Source of the DNA: an uncultured Alphaproteobacteria bacterium | Lineage (GTDB): Bacteria; Pseudomonadota; Alphaproteobacteria; HIMB59 | NCBI GenBank assembly: GCA_902619375.1 | Contig: CACNEB010000001.1 | Span: 157,187 to 221,186, forward strand | Reading direction: 5' to 3' | DNA: 64,000 nucleotides | Shown here: in pieces, positions 37,514 to 46,741 of the stretch | Position numbering within the stretch: position 1 is the stretch's first letter | How the letters are laid out: each line of letters opens with the position of its first letter | The notes under the pieces: generated by a model | What the model was told of the DNA's origin: nothing | Seen by the model: only the letters and a program-made list of their open reading frames with translations | Databases searched by the model: none | Program-made: the position numbers and the translations under genes

Positions 37514-38612
37514 ATTTTTTATAGAAATTTATAGCATACTGATCTGTCATACCACATACATAATCGACTATAATTTGTTGCTTATCTGTATCATATTGTA
37601 ATTTTTCTTTCCATTTAGATGGAAGCATAGAGGTATCATTATTTAATAATTTTATTATAGATACTAAAATTTTTTCAGCTTGCATTCTATTTTTATATAC
37701 AAAATCAGATGTGTAAAAAAATTCGAATAGAAAATTTTTAAGAAATTTTACTTTATCTAATACTGGAGGGCTAAACTTAACCAAAAAATTTGTGCTTAGT
37801 ATAACATCTTCAATTGATCGTATTTGTGAATTATTAGAAAGAGTATTTTCAGTCTCGTTAAGAAGATCCAAAATTAAGTAGTTCATTATGGACCTTGAAA
37901 AGTAATTTCTTGCAATACTTTTATCTAGGTTTGCTATGTATGAAAAATCTATAAAATTAAATTGTTCTTTATTTTGAGCTAAACTTGATATTGTTAGAAT
38001 ACCTGATCTTAAAGCATCATCGAAATCATGAGCTATGTAAGCTATATCATCAGATAAGGATGCGATTTGAGCCTCTAATGATGGATTCTTATTTAAATCA
38101 AATTTAAAATTTTTTGATAAGTCGTAGTTTCTATTTGTTTCTTGTATTTTTCCATTATGCTTTATTAAGCCATCAATTGTTTCCCAAGTTAAATTTAAAC
38201 CATCAAAATTTATATATCTCTTTTCTAATAGTGTAATTTGTCTAAAAGATTGATAATTATGGTTAAAATTTGCATCTAATTCTTGAGTAATTATTTCTTC
38301 GCCCACATGACCAAAAGGGCTATGACCTAAATCATGAGATAGTGCTATACATTCAGTGAGATCTTCATTTAAAGACAATTTTCTACTTATAGATCTTGCT
38401 ATTTGAGATACCTCAAGAGTATGTGTTAGTCTATTTCTATAATAATCACCTTTTTCAAACATAAATACTTGTGTTTTATCTTTTAGTTTTCTAAAGGCTG
38501 TTGAATGATAAATTCTGTCTCTATCTCTTTCGTAAAGTGATCGATGATCATTTATTTCATCGTAAAGTCTTCCTTTTGAATTTTCTGGTAAAGCTGATAA
38601 ATTACTGAACAT
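37503..38612 (-). CDS. dgt: Deoxyguanosinetriphosphate triphosphohydrolase-like protein (dGTPase)
   Basis: A 369-residue HD-domain hydrolase expected to split dGTP (or other dNTPs) into nucleoside and tripolyphosphate. Key parts: RDRDRIYHSTAFRKLKDKTQVF, RLTHTLEVSQIARSI with the first metal His, and LSHDLGHSPFGHVGE with the HD pair. I use the ATG at 38612 (residue FSNLSALPENSKGR follows); the longer frame from 38657 would run 45 bases into erpA with no family similarity. The ATG touches the erpA ATG back to back (CATATG). Confidence 0.9.
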   Translation of the reverse strand: MFSNLSALPENSKGRLYDEINDHRSLYERDRDRIYHSTAFRKLKDKTQVFMFEKGDYYRNRLTHTLEVSQIARSISRKLSLNEDLTECIALSHDLGHSPFGHVGEEIITQELDANFNHNYQSFRQITLLEKRYINFDGLNLTWETIDGLIKHNGKIQETNRNYDLSKNFKFDLNKNPSLEAQIASLSDDIAYIAHDFDDALRSGILTISSLAQNKEQFNFIDFSYIANLDKSIARNYFSRSIMNYLILDLLNETENTLSNNSQIRSIEDVILSTNFLVKFSPPVLDKVKFLKNFLFEFFYTSDFVYKNRMQAEKILVSIIKLLNNDTSMLPSKWKEKLQYDTDKQQIIVDYVCGMTDQYAINFYKKYVT

Positions 38613-38939
38613 ATGGGAAGTATTAATATAACAGATAAAGCTATAAATAAAATTCAAGAAGTTCTAAAAGATCAAAATAAGAAATATTTTAGAATCAGAG
38701 TCAAAGGTGGTGGATGTTCTGGATTCCAGTACGTATTTAAAAGTGAAAATGTAATTAATGAAACCAAAGATCATGTATTTAATTTTAAAGATTTACAAAT
38801 TTTGATCGATAAAAATTCTATGACTTTCATAAATGAGTCTGAATTAGATTATAAAGATGAATTGATAGGCTCTAGTTTCTCTATTTCAAATCCTAATGCT
38901 AAAAATTCTTGCGGCTGTGGCACATCATTTAGTGTTTAA
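38613..38939 (+). CDS. erpA: Iron-sulfur cluster insertion protein, ErpA/IscA family
   Basis: A 108-residue A-type carrier that delivers Fe-S clusters to target enzymes. The three cluster cysteines are present: GGGCSGFQY and the C-terminal CGCGTSF. Divergent from dgt with no spacer between start codons, and followed by xth after 2 bases. The gene order dgt-erpA-xth is common in alphaproteobacteria. Confidence 0.92.
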   Translation: MGSINITDKAINKIQEVLKDQNKKYFRIRVKGGGCSGFQYVFKSENVINETKDHVFNFKDLQILIDKNSMTFINESELDYKDELIGSSFSISNPNAKNSCGCGTSFSV

Positions 38940-38941
38940 TT

Positions 38942-39709
38942 GTGAAAATAATTAGTTGGAATGTAAATTCTTTAAGAGCTCGAGAACCACTTATAGAAAA
39001 AATAATAAAAACAGAAGCTCCAGATATATTTTGCTTACAAGAACTGAAGATATTAGATAAAGAATACGTAGAAAATTTTTTTAATCAATTTTCATTGAAA
39101 ACAGTGGCTGAAACTCAAAAAAGCTACAATGGGGTAAGTGTTTCTTGTAAAAGTGAGATTGTATTAAATGAAAACCCCTTAAAAATGTTAAATATGACAC
39201 AAGCGAGAAACAATACAGTTATTATAAAAGATAAAAATTTAGCAATCCTCAATTGTTATTTCCCTAATGGAAATCCTATAGATACAGACAAATTTACAAA
39301 TAAGCTTGAATGGATGAAATTACTTTATAAAGAAATAGAAATACTTAAAAAAGAATATGAAGTTTTATTAATGGGAGATTTTAATGTTATTCCAGATGAT
39401 GAAGATGCTCATGATATTAAAAAATATAAAAATGATGCTCTAGCACAACCTGAGTCCAGAAAAGAATTCTATAAATTAATAAATCTAGATCTAATTGATG
39501 TGTTTAAGACTACTCCAAAAAAACAAAGTTATACTTTTTTTGATTATAAAACTTACAAATTTGGAAAAGAGGAAGGAATAAGAATAGACTTCTTTCTTTT
39601 ATCTCCATTTTTGAAAAGTAAAATAATGAAACTAAAAGTATTAAAAGAATACCGTGATATGGATAGACCCTCTGATCATTGCCCTATTCTTATAGATTTA
39701 AATATCTGA
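38942..39709 (+). CDS. xth: Exodeoxyribonuclease III
   Basis: A 255-residue AP endonuclease/3'-5' exonuclease of base-excision repair. Motifs: KIISWNVNSLRAR at the start, PDIFCLQELK (metal Glu), LNCYFPNG, LMGDFNVIPDDED, RIDFFLLS and the C-terminal SDHCPI with the catalytic His. GTG start 2 bases after erpA. Its 3' end overlaps the convergent ilvD by 12 bases. Confidence 0.93.
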   Translation: MKIISWNVNSLRAREPLIEKIIKTEAPDIFCLQELKILDKEYVENFFNQFSLKTVAETQKSYNGVSVSCKSEIVLNENPLKMLNMTQARNNTVIIKDKNLAILNCYFPNGNPIDTDKFTNKLEWMKLLYKEIEILKKEYEVLLMGDFNVIPDDEDAHDIKKYKNDALAQPESRKEFYKLINLDLIDVFKTTPKKQSYTFFDYKTYKFGKEEGIRIDFFLLSPFLKSKIMKLKVLKEYRDMDRPSDHCPILIDLNI

Positions 39710-41410
39710 ATAAGTCTTTTTTTCTAATTTACCACCAGGGTGTGTAACTGCCCCTAGGTTTGCAGGTCCAACAGTTTTCATATATTTCCATAAAGTACCT
39801 GACATAAACTCTGGTTCTTTATTAACCCATTTAGTTTTTCTATCGGATAACGTTTTTTCGTCTACATTCAAATTTAGTATATTTTTCTCTGCATCAATTT
39901 CTATTTCATCACCATCTTCAACTAACGCTATAGGCCCACAATCATAAGCCTCTGGACCTACATGGCCGATACAAAAACCTCGTGTACCTCCAGAGAACCT
40001 TCCGTCAGTAATTAAAGCTACCTCTTCGCCAAGATCTTGTCCATAAAGGGCACTAGTGGTAGATAGCATTTCTCTCATACCTGGCCCTCCTTTTGGGCCC
40101 TCGTATCTTATAATCACAACATGACCAGGTTTAATTTTACCATTTAAGACAGCGTCTAGAGCATGTTCTTCTCTATCAAAGCAAATTGCCTTTCCTTTGA
40201 ACTGTAATTTTTTAAGTCCAGCTATTTTTACAATCGCACCATCAGGAGCAAGTGAACCTTTCAAACCTACCACGCCACCTGTTTTAGTAATTGGGCTGCT
40301 AACAGGATATACAACATCTTGATTTTTTGGTAACTCCACATCTTTTACATTTTCAGCTAACGTTTTTCCAGTAACAGTCATGCATGATCCATCAATCAAC
40401 CCGCCATCAATGAGTGCTTTAATTAAAACAGGAACGCCACCAACTTCATATAAATCTTTAGCTACATACTTCCCCCCCGGGGCTAAATTACCTATATAAG
40501 GTGTTGATTGGAAAATATTACAGACATCTTCCAAAGTAAATTCAATACCAGCTTCATGAGCCATAGCAGGTAGATGTAAACCTGCGTTGGTTGATCCACC
40601 TGATGCTGAAACAACCACAGCCGCATTTATTAGTGATTGTTTTGTAACAATATCCCTAGGTCTCAAGTTTTTTTCAATTAATTCCATAACTACTTTTCCA
40701 CTTTCATAAGCATATTTATCTCTACTTTCATAAGGAGCTGGTGTCATAGCAGAACCTGGAAGAGCTAAACCAATAGTCTCTGAAACGCATGCCATGGTAT
40801 TTGCGGTAAACTGTCCACCACAGGATCCAGCAGATGGACAGGCAACACACTCAATGTCATGGAGTTCTTGGTCTGAAATCTTTCCTGTTGAATGTTTTCC
40901 AACAGCTTCAAAAACATCTACTATAGTTACGTCCTTATCCTTATAAACACCTGGTAATATAGATCCACCGTACATAAATACAGATGGCACATTAAGTCTT
41001 AGCATTGCCATCATTAAACCTGGCAAAGATTTATCACACCCAGCTAAACCAACTAAGGCATCATAACAGTGCCCTCTTACAGAAAGTTCAGTTGAGTCAG
41101 CTATAATCTCCCTACTAGTTAAAGAAGATTTCATTCCTTCATGACCCATAGCAATACCATCAGTAACAGTAATGGTGGTAAATTCTCTTGGTGTACCTTT
41201 TGCATCCCACACACCTTTTTTGGCTGATTGAGCTTGGCGAGAAAGTGAAATATTGCAAGGGGCAGACTCATTCCATGTGGTTACTACACCGACAAAAGGT
41301 TGTTTAATCTGTTCTTCGGTAATGCCCATAGCATAATAAAAAGCTCTATGTGGAGCACTTTTAGGACCTACAGAAACATGTCTACTTGGTAATTTGCTTT
41401 TATCAACCAT
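39698..41410 (-). CDS. ilvD: Dihydroxy-acid dehydratase
   Basis: A 570-residue Fe-S enzyme of valine and isoleucine synthesis that dehydrates 2,3-dihydroxy-3-methylbutanoate (and the pentanoate) to the 2-oxo acid. The cluster-binding and active-site parts are visible: GLAGCDKSLPG, ACPSAGSCGGQFTANTM and the C-terminal DGRFSGGTRGFCIGH. It is the last gene of the PIMT-valS-ilvD operon and its ATG overlaps the valS stop (TAATG). Confidence 0.96.
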   Translation of the reverse strand: MVDKSKLPSRHVSVGPKSAPHRAFYYAMGITEEQIKQPFVGVVTTWNESAPCNISLSRQAQSAKKGVWDAKGTPREFTTITVTDGIAMGHEGMKSSLTSREIIADSTELSVRGHCYDALVGLAGCDKSLPGLMMAMLRLNVPSVFMYGGSILPGVYKDKDVTIVDVFEAVGKHSTGKISDQELHDIECVACPSAGSCGGQFTANTMACVSETIGLALPGSAMTPAPYESRDKYAYESGKVVMELIEKNLRPRDIVTKQSLINAAVVVSASGGSTNAGLHLPAMAHEAGIEFTLEDVCNIFQSTPYIGNLAPGGKYVAKDLYEVGGVPVLIKALIDGGLIDGSCMTVTGKTLAENVKDVELPKNQDVVYPVSSPITKTGGVVGLKGSLAPDGAIVKIAGLKKLQFKGKAICFDREEHALDAVLNGKIKPGHVVIIRYEGPKGGPGMREMLSTTSALYGQDLGEEVALITDGRFSGGTRGFCIGHVGPEAYDCGPIALVEDGDEIEIDAEKNILNLNVDEKTLSDRKTKWVNKEPEFMSGTLWKYMKTVGPANLGAVTHPGGKLEKKTYSDI

Positions 41411-44007
41411 TATTGAATATTAATTAATATACTATCAATTTTAGACAATTCCATATTAATTGAACTTTGTCTCTCTTTATTTTGATCAATTAGATCTTTT
41501 GGAGCTTTTGATACAAAATTTTCATTTGATAAATTTTTATCAATCGTATTTTTTTCTTTTTCCAAAGAGCTTTTATTTTCTTGAAGTTTTTCTTTGATTT
41601 TAGATTTATCAATTTGGCAAGTGGAAATTTCAAAATCAAACTCTTTAAAAGGTAAAGTAACACTATTGTCTTTATGGGATGATGAAAGTTTTTTTCTTGT
41701 TAAAAATTCAAATGTATTTTTATTATCTTCTAAAATTGTTTGAATTAATTGGTTTTTAGAAAAAATTTCTACAGTATCTTCTTTTTTGATTTCAAAAAGT
41801 TTTTCTATTGACCTGTATTCCTCTATAAAATCAATAAATAATTTTGTTTTAGATACATGTTCACTCTCTGTTTTTAGATCAACATAATCCCACTGATGAC
41901 TCATCAAGATATCTTTATTATTTTTACCCCACAATTTTTCAGTGATAAAAGGAATCACTGGATGTAAAAGTTGCAATAAAGAATTAAATACTAAATGAAA
42001 AGTTTGTTTGGTTTCATCTCTAAATTGATTGTCGTCTAAAAGATTTTTAGAAAGTTCAATATACCAGTCACAAAAAGTATGCCATGTAAAATGATATAGT
42101 TGATTAGCTACTTCATGAAAATAGTATTTCTCATAATTTTCTTGAACTTTTTTATATAACTCTTGAAACTCATTTATAATCCAAATATTAAAAATATGGT
42201 TAGGGTTAACTTTGCCATTATCTGTAAATGGATAAATTCCTTTAAATTCAGCAAACTTATAGGCATTGGTGATTTTAGTAACGAAGTTTCTATAACCAGC
42301 TATGCGTTGCTCACTTAACCTTACATCCCTTCCAGGTGTATTTAATGATGTTAGAGTAAAGCGAAGTGTATCTGCGCCATACTTGTCAATTATTTCTAAA
42401 GGATCTATGACATTACCTTTTGATTTTGACATTTTTTGACCTTTTTCATCACGAACGAGAGCATGAACATAAACAGTTTTAAAAGGTGTTTCTGACATAA
42501 ATTTATTACCCATCATCATCATGCGGGCAACCCAGAAAAAGATGATATCAAAGCCCGTAACTAGTACAGAATTAGGATAAAATGTATCTAATGTTTGTTC
42601 TTTGTTGGGCCATCCCAATGTAGAGAAAGGCCAAAGAGCTGAAGAGAACCAGGTGTCTAAGACGTCTTGATCTCTCTTTAAAATTATTTTATCCGCTTTA
42701 TAAAAGTCTACAGCTAAATTTTTCGCTTCTTCTTCAGTTTCTGCACAAAATTCTTTTCCATCAGGACCATACCAAACTGGAATTTGATGTCCCCACCATA
42801 TTTGTCGAGAAATACACCATGGTCTTATATTTTCCATCCACTGAAAGTATGTTTTCTCCCAATTTGAGGGAAAAAATTTTGTATCACCGTCTTTTACAAC
42901 TTTCATTGCCTGTTTTGCTAATTCTTCAGCATTACAAAACCACTGATGAGTTAAAAAAGGTTCGACAACAGTGTTCGAGCGATCACCATATGGTATTGTA
43001 GTTTTATAATCTTCAATTTTTTCTAAAAAACCTTTTTCTTTTAGCAATTGAACAACTTTTTTTCTTGCCTCAAATCGATCTAAGCCCTGAAATTCTTTTG
43101 GACAATTTTCGTTCAATGTTCCGTCCTCGTTTAGAATATTTAATAGTTCTAAGTTGTGCCTTTTACCGATTTCAAAATCGTTGAAATCGTGTGCTGGGGT
43201 AATTTTAACTGCACCACTTCCCATTTCCGGATCAGAATATTCATCAAATATAAGTGGAATAGATCTTGATGTTAAAGGAATAGTAAAAGTTTCTTTTTTT
43301 AATGAAGTATATCTACTGTCATTGGGGTTAACTGCTATAGCAACATCACCAAAAATTGTTTCTGGCCTAACTGTTGCAACAGTTATACTCTCAGAATTAG
43401 AGCTTGGATATTTTATATAGTAAATTTGGGTGCTTACATCCGTAGGAACAACTTCTAAATCAGAAATAGCTGTTTTAAATTTGGTATCCCAATTAACAAG
43501 AGCTTTATCTTTATATATCAACCCCTCTGTATATAATTTAACAAAAACCTTTCTAACTGCAGAAGATAATCCGTCATCCATCGTAAATCTTTTCCTTGAC
43601 CAATCACATGAACTACCAAGCCTTTTTAATTGATTTATGATTGTGGAACCCGAATATTCTTTCCACTCCCATATTTTTTCAATGAACTCTTCTCTTGTGA
43701 GATCTTTACGATAAATATTTTTCTCAGCTAAGTTTCTTTCCACAACCATTTGTGTCGCTATGCCTGCGTGGTCTGTTCCAGGTTGCCAAAGAGTATTAAA
43801 TCCATTCATTCGGTGATATCTTGTTAAAATATCCTGAATAGTGTTATTAAGTGCATGTCCCATATGCAACGACCCTGTTACATTTGGGGGAGGTATACAA
43901 ATAGAAAAGTTTTTATCAAAATTGTATTTAGGTTTAAAACATTCTTTGTCTAACCAAAGCTGATAAATTTCGTTTTCATATTCTTTTTTATTTTGAAATT
44001 CATCCAT
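41410..44007 (-). CDS. valS: Valyl-tRNA synthetase
   Basis: An 865-residue class I synthetase with an editing domain. The HIGH motif appears as GSLHMGHALNN and KMSKS as GQKMSKSKGN. A class I anticodon-binding domain and a C-terminal coiled coil (about residues 790-860, Lys/Glu/Gln/Ser-rich) complete it. It starts 3 bases after the PIMT-family gene and overlaps ilvD. In many alphaproteobacteria tolC and a DUF2497/PopZ gene lie between; here they are absent. Confidence 0.96.
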   Translation of the reverse strand: MDEFQNKKEYENEIYQLWLDKECFKPKYNFDKNFSICIPPPNVTGSLHMGHALNNTIQDILTRYHRMNGFNTLWQPGTDHAGIATQMVVERNLAEKNIYRKDLTREEFIEKIWEWKEYSGSTIINQLKRLGSSCDWSRKRFTMDDGLSSAVRKVFVKLYTEGLIYKDKALVNWDTKFKTAISDLEVVPTDVSTQIYYIKYPSSNSESITVATVRPETIFGDVAIAVNPNDSRYTSLKKETFTIPLTSRSIPLIFDEYSDPEMGSGAVKITPAHDFNDFEIGKRHNLELLNILNEDGTLNENCPKEFQGLDRFEARKKVVQLLKEKGFLEKIEDYKTTIPYGDRSNTVVEPFLTHQWFCNAEELAKQAMKVVKDGDTKFFPSNWEKTYFQWMENIRPWCISRQIWWGHQIPVWYGPDGKEFCAETEEEAKNLAVDFYKADKIILKRDQDVLDTWFSSALWPFSTLGWPNKEQTLDTFYPNSVLVTGFDIIFFWVARMMMMGNKFMSETPFKTVYVHALVRDEKGQKMSKSKGNVIDPLEIIDKYGADTLRFTLTSLNTPGRDVRLSEQRIAGYRNFVTKITNAYKFAEFKGIYPFTDNGKVNPNHIFNIWIINEFQELYKKVQENYEKYYFHEVANQLYHFTWHTFCDWYIELSKNLLDDNQFRDETKQTFHLVFNSLLQLLHPVIPFITEKLWGKNNKDILMSHQWDYVDLKTESEHVSKTKLFIDFIEEYRSIEKLFEIKKEDTVEIFSKNQLIQTILEDNKNTFEFLTRKKLSSSHKDNSVTLPFKEFDFEISTCQIDKSKIKEKLQENKSSLEKEKNTIDKNLSNENFVSKAPKDLIDQNKERQSSINMELSKIDSILINIQ

Positions 44008-44010
44008 TTG

Positions 44011-44673
44011 CTAAAAAACAAATGGTTCGGATTGAACATATTTATAAATATAAGAAGAAGAAGCTTCATCTATAACAAACTTATTCGATTTGCCTCCTAC
44101 TTTTATATATTTAACAATCTTATGTTTAAAATCTTGGTTATCAATTATACAAACTATCTCTGCATTATCAGATGCATTTTTAATTATATTTATGGGCTCT
44201 TCATCAAGTGAACCATTAATAATAATCTTTTGGTATTTTTTAATATTTGGCTTTTTGTTATTGAAAAATTCCTCTATCGTTAAATCTAATAAAGAGGCAT
44301 TGAACAAACCGTCTTTTATACTATTTTTGAAAACTTCAGTCATTTGCATAGAAGACTCTATACAGTCAATATTAGAGGAAAATTTATTTATAATAGATGT
44401 TGATGTACCAAATCCAGAACCAATTTCTAAAATACTCTCATCATCAATCTCTCCCAAAGCTTGTAATAAATGAAATGATGTTAAAGGAGGTAGAATAAAG
44501 CGACCATCATCTAAAAATATAATCTTATCAGAGTAAGCCAAATGTTTATAAGATTTTGGATACAAGTTTTCTCTTGGAAATAATTCAATTTTTTCAATTA
44601 AAGATGAGTTTTTTATACGATTAGCTCTTAGTTGATTAAGAACCATATTTGTTCTTGCTTGTTCAAAATTCAT
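44011..44673 (-). CDS. Protein-L-isoaspartate O-methyltransferase family protein
   Basis: A 220-residue SAM-dependent methyltransferase of the PIMT family. The N-terminal ARTNMVLNQLRANRI and FPRENLYP are typical, followed by the SAM site LEIGSGFGTST in place of the DVGTGSGY-type motif of true Pcm. This diverged form is common upstream of tolC/valS in alphaproteobacteria and its substrate may not be damaged isoaspartate. It begins the operon with valS and ilvD. Confidence 0.8.
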   Translation of the reverse strand: MNFEQARTNMVLNQLRANRIKNSSLIEKIELFPRENLYPKSYKHLAYSDKIIFLDDGRFILPPLTSFHLLQALGEIDDESILEIGSGFGTSTSIINKFSSNIDCIESSMQMTEVFKNSIKDGLFNASLLDLTIEEFFNNKKPNIKKYQKIIINGSLDEEPINIIKNASDNAEIVCIIDNQDFKHKIVKYIKVGGKSNKFVIDEASSSYIYKYVQSEPFVF

Positions 44674-44755
44674 GATAAAGTTTGATTTATAACAAAATTA
44701 ATTGTTTTTCATAGATCATATTCGCCTCATATAAAATAATAGTGTAAATTAAACT

Positions 44756-45334
44756 ATGAAATTTTTTAGTGTTTTTATTTTAATTACCTTTTGTTCATTA
44801 TCCTATGCTCATCAACCTGTAATAAATGACTCAAACCCAAATAAACCTAATGAGGCATATCTAATAGAAAAACCAGAAATATCAAAAGCAATATACTCTA
44901 AATTAAATGGTGATCCACATTATTACTTAATAAATTCTGATCAGAAATTTAATTTTTATGTTGGTATTACTGTTCCAAAAATTGATGATTGTAATACATT
45001 TAGAAAGTTCTCATTTAGTATTTTAGAAGGTAAAGACCTTGAGTTAAGTGTCATCGAGGAAGTTGATGGTCAAAATTTTGAGTGGTGGGAATGGTATGAG
45101 CCTTATGGTAAAAAATGGTATTGGATAGGACCACAAATAGGTGAAGATTTTAAAAGTACAATAACTTACGAACCAGGTTCTTACTACATTAAAGTTTTCA
45201 ATGAAATTAATATGGGTAATTACGTTCTTGCAACTGGAGATATAGAAAAATTTGGACCTACTGTTATTGCCAAACTGCCATTAATAATGCCAAAGGTTAA
45301 TAAATTTTGGGACAATGAACATTGTGTAAAATAA
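44756..45334 (+). CDS. Exported protein of unknown function, Trp-rich
   Basis: A 192-residue protein with a clear Sec signal peptide (FFSVFILITFCSLSYA, cleavage after A18). The mature protein has two Cys (C79 and C190) that could form a disulfide, and a run of aromatic residues around EWWEWYEPYGKKWYW (residues about 105-120). The layout suggests a beta-sandwich periplasmic protein. I do not recognise a family. It stands alone, divergent from the PIMT gene, with its own upstream region. Confidence 0.75.
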   Translation: MKFFSVFILITFCSLSYAHQPVINDSNPNKPNEAYLIEKPEISKAIYSKLNGDPHYYLINSDQKFNFYVGITVPKIDDCNTFRKFSFSILEGKDLELSVIEEVDGQNFEWWEWYEPYGKKWYWIGPQIGEDFKSTITYEPGSYYIKVFNEINMGNYVLATGDIEKFGPTVIAKLPLIMPKVNKFWDNEHCVK

Positions 45335-45396
45335 AGTTTTCATAATATTCACAAATTAAAAAATACAAAATCCAATTTATTTGATAAGATAGAATC

Positions 45397-45482
45397 ACCT
45401 AGAGGATAGGTTTAAGGATGGAGGTTAAAAAGATGAAGCCACCAAAGTAAGTAATTTAAGACATTACTTAACAAAATTTTTT
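45397..45482 (+). ncRNA. Candidate small RNA or leader with a five-codon ORF and a terminator
   Basis: In the 263-base gap between the exported protein and the dioxygenase, the plus strand has a perfect 5-bp hairpin ACCTA-GAGGA-TAGGT (45397-45411), then AAGGATGGAGG with an exact GGAGG (45420-45424), 8 bases before an ATG (45433) that is followed by only four codons (K-P-P-K) and TAA. Next comes an 8-bp inverted repeat TAAGTAAT / ATTACTTA (45448-45470) and a run of six T. A strong ribosome site on a 5-codon frame plus a terminator-like end is unusual in this genome. It could be an sRNA, a leader peptide or the 3' UTR of the upstream gene. Confidence 0.35.
45448..45482 (+). terminator. Candidate intrinsic terminator
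   Basis: TAAGTAAT (45448-45455), 7-base loop, ATTACTTA (45463-45470), then ACAAAATTTTTT. The stem is A+T-rich, so it is weak, but the T-run and position fit the end of a plus-strand transcript from the exported-protein gene or the candidate small RNA. Confidence 0.4.
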
Positions 45483-45597
45483 CATTATCTATTGCTTCTT
45501 TTACCTTTTAACATAACTAATCCTAATAAATTTTTTTATTTATATTGCTGTAATCTTTGAACAACTCTTGAATTTTTTATTTTAATTTTTATTTAAT

Positions 45598-46740
45598 TTA
45601 AGGATTTAAATTTTCAATATAATTTAAGCGACCCAAGATTTCATCTCTGTCCATATAATAACCTTGAAGGTGCCTTTCTCCAGAATTGGCATCATATTCT
45701 TTTCTACCATGTAACACTCTTCTATTATTAAAACTAAAAATATCTCCGGCTTGCATACGAAAGTTAATTTCAAACCTCTGGTCATGAAGTAAGCTTAAAA
45801 GCTTTCTGTATGCTGAGTAAAAATGATCCATTTGATCAGGATGGCAGTCCATAACTCCCATGTAAGCAACGCTGAACCTAATATCATTATAATCATTATT
45901 GTGATCGAGAGTTATTATAGGTTTATGCATTACTCTAATTGTATTAGTTGTGTAGTCTCTATTTACAAATTTTACAGACGTATTAAGTAGTACGTCATAA
46001 TCATTTGGGTGATTATTTTTTAAATAATCAATCACCTTAAAACCATCTACAGCAACTGACTCACCCCCAGTAGCATTATTTATTAAACAGTGAAGAAACT
46101 GATATCCTGGAGCTATCTCATAATATGGTAAATCAATATGATTTCTTAGACCTGCAGCAGTATAAGCTGAATTATTAGGGTTAGGTATATCAATGACCTC
46201 GAATGGTGTTTTAAAAAAAGTTTCTCGAGTGTGACTTATATTTTTCAGGATATCAAAACCAGAATTTACATCTGTTGGAGCATTTTTAACAATTGAAATA
46301 CCAAAAAAATGTAGTTGCTGTAACCACTTTTTTAAACCATCATCACTACTAATTATTTCTCTGTAATCTATTTGAATATCAGTAAATCTATCTTGCATGG
46401 ATTTATCCCAAATCCTATATGGTGAAACGTACTCTCGACTGTGTTTTAAAGAATAACAATTATGTCTCAACCAATCTCTCTCATAAACACTTTTATGTCC
46501 TCCCTCACTCCATTCAATCTCAAGATTACCTTCACTATTTAGAGAGTAATTTTTAGGGTGAATATCTTCAGATACATCAAGTAAATTAAAAGTTCGTTCA
46601 CGCGCAGTTGGGTGCACTTCAGAGGGACAATTATCTCTCAACCATAAGAAATTATATTTACTTTTAAAACCATCACTCCAATCGACCAAAATAGACTTGT
46701 TATTTTTATCGATTGTTTTAATTGAAAGATTTTCGCTCAT
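45598..46740 (-). CDS. Gamma-butyrobetaine dioxygenase (2-oxoglutarate/Fe(II)-dependent)
   Basis: A 380-residue enzyme that hydroxylates gamma-butyrobetaine to L-carnitine using oxygen and 2-oxoglutarate. The N-terminal domain has FLWLRDNCPSEVHP; the human enzyme's zinc residues C38 and H82 are in register here, with H43 possibly taking a Cys position. The catalytic TauD-like domain has iron ligands H201 and D203 (LRNHIDLPYYE) and H344 (RVLHGRKEY). It is coupled to L-carnitine dehydrogenase (1-base gap), which supports the assignment over trimethyllysine hydroxylase or TauD. Confidence 0.87.
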   Translation of the reverse strand: MSENLSIKTIDKNNKSILVDWSDGFKSKYNFLWLRDNCPSEVHPTARERTFNLLDVSEDIHPKNYSLNSEGNLEIEWSEGGHKSVYERDWLRHNCYSLKHSREYVSPYRIWDKSMQDRFTDIQIDYREIISSDDGLKKWLQQLHFFGISIVKNAPTDVNSGFDILKNISHTRETFFKTPFEVIDIPNPNNSAYTAAGLRNHIDLPYYEIAPGYQFLHCLINNATGGESVAVDGFKVIDYLKNNHPNDYDVLLNTSVKFVNRDYTTNTIRVMHKPIITLDHNNDYNDIRFSVAYMGVMDCHPDQMDHFYSAYRKLLSLLHDQRFEINFRMQAGDIFSFNNRRVLHGRKEYDANSGERHLQGYYMDRDEILGRLNYIENLNP

Positions 46741-46741
46741 A

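Noticed and set aside
38613..38657. Longer dgt start at 38657
   Set aside because: The extra 15 residues run into erpA on the other strand and match nothing in the family; the ATG at 38612 gives the usual N-terminus.
45335..45597. SAM or glycine riboswitch in the 45.4 kb gap
   Set aside because: No conserved riboswitch core could be matched and no plus-strand gene follows closely; only a weak hairpin set remains.
45598..46740. Calling the dioxygenase TauD or trimethyllysine hydroxylase
   Set aside because: The N-terminal zinc-type domain and coupling to carnitine dehydrogenase fit gamma-butyrobetaine dioxygenase better.
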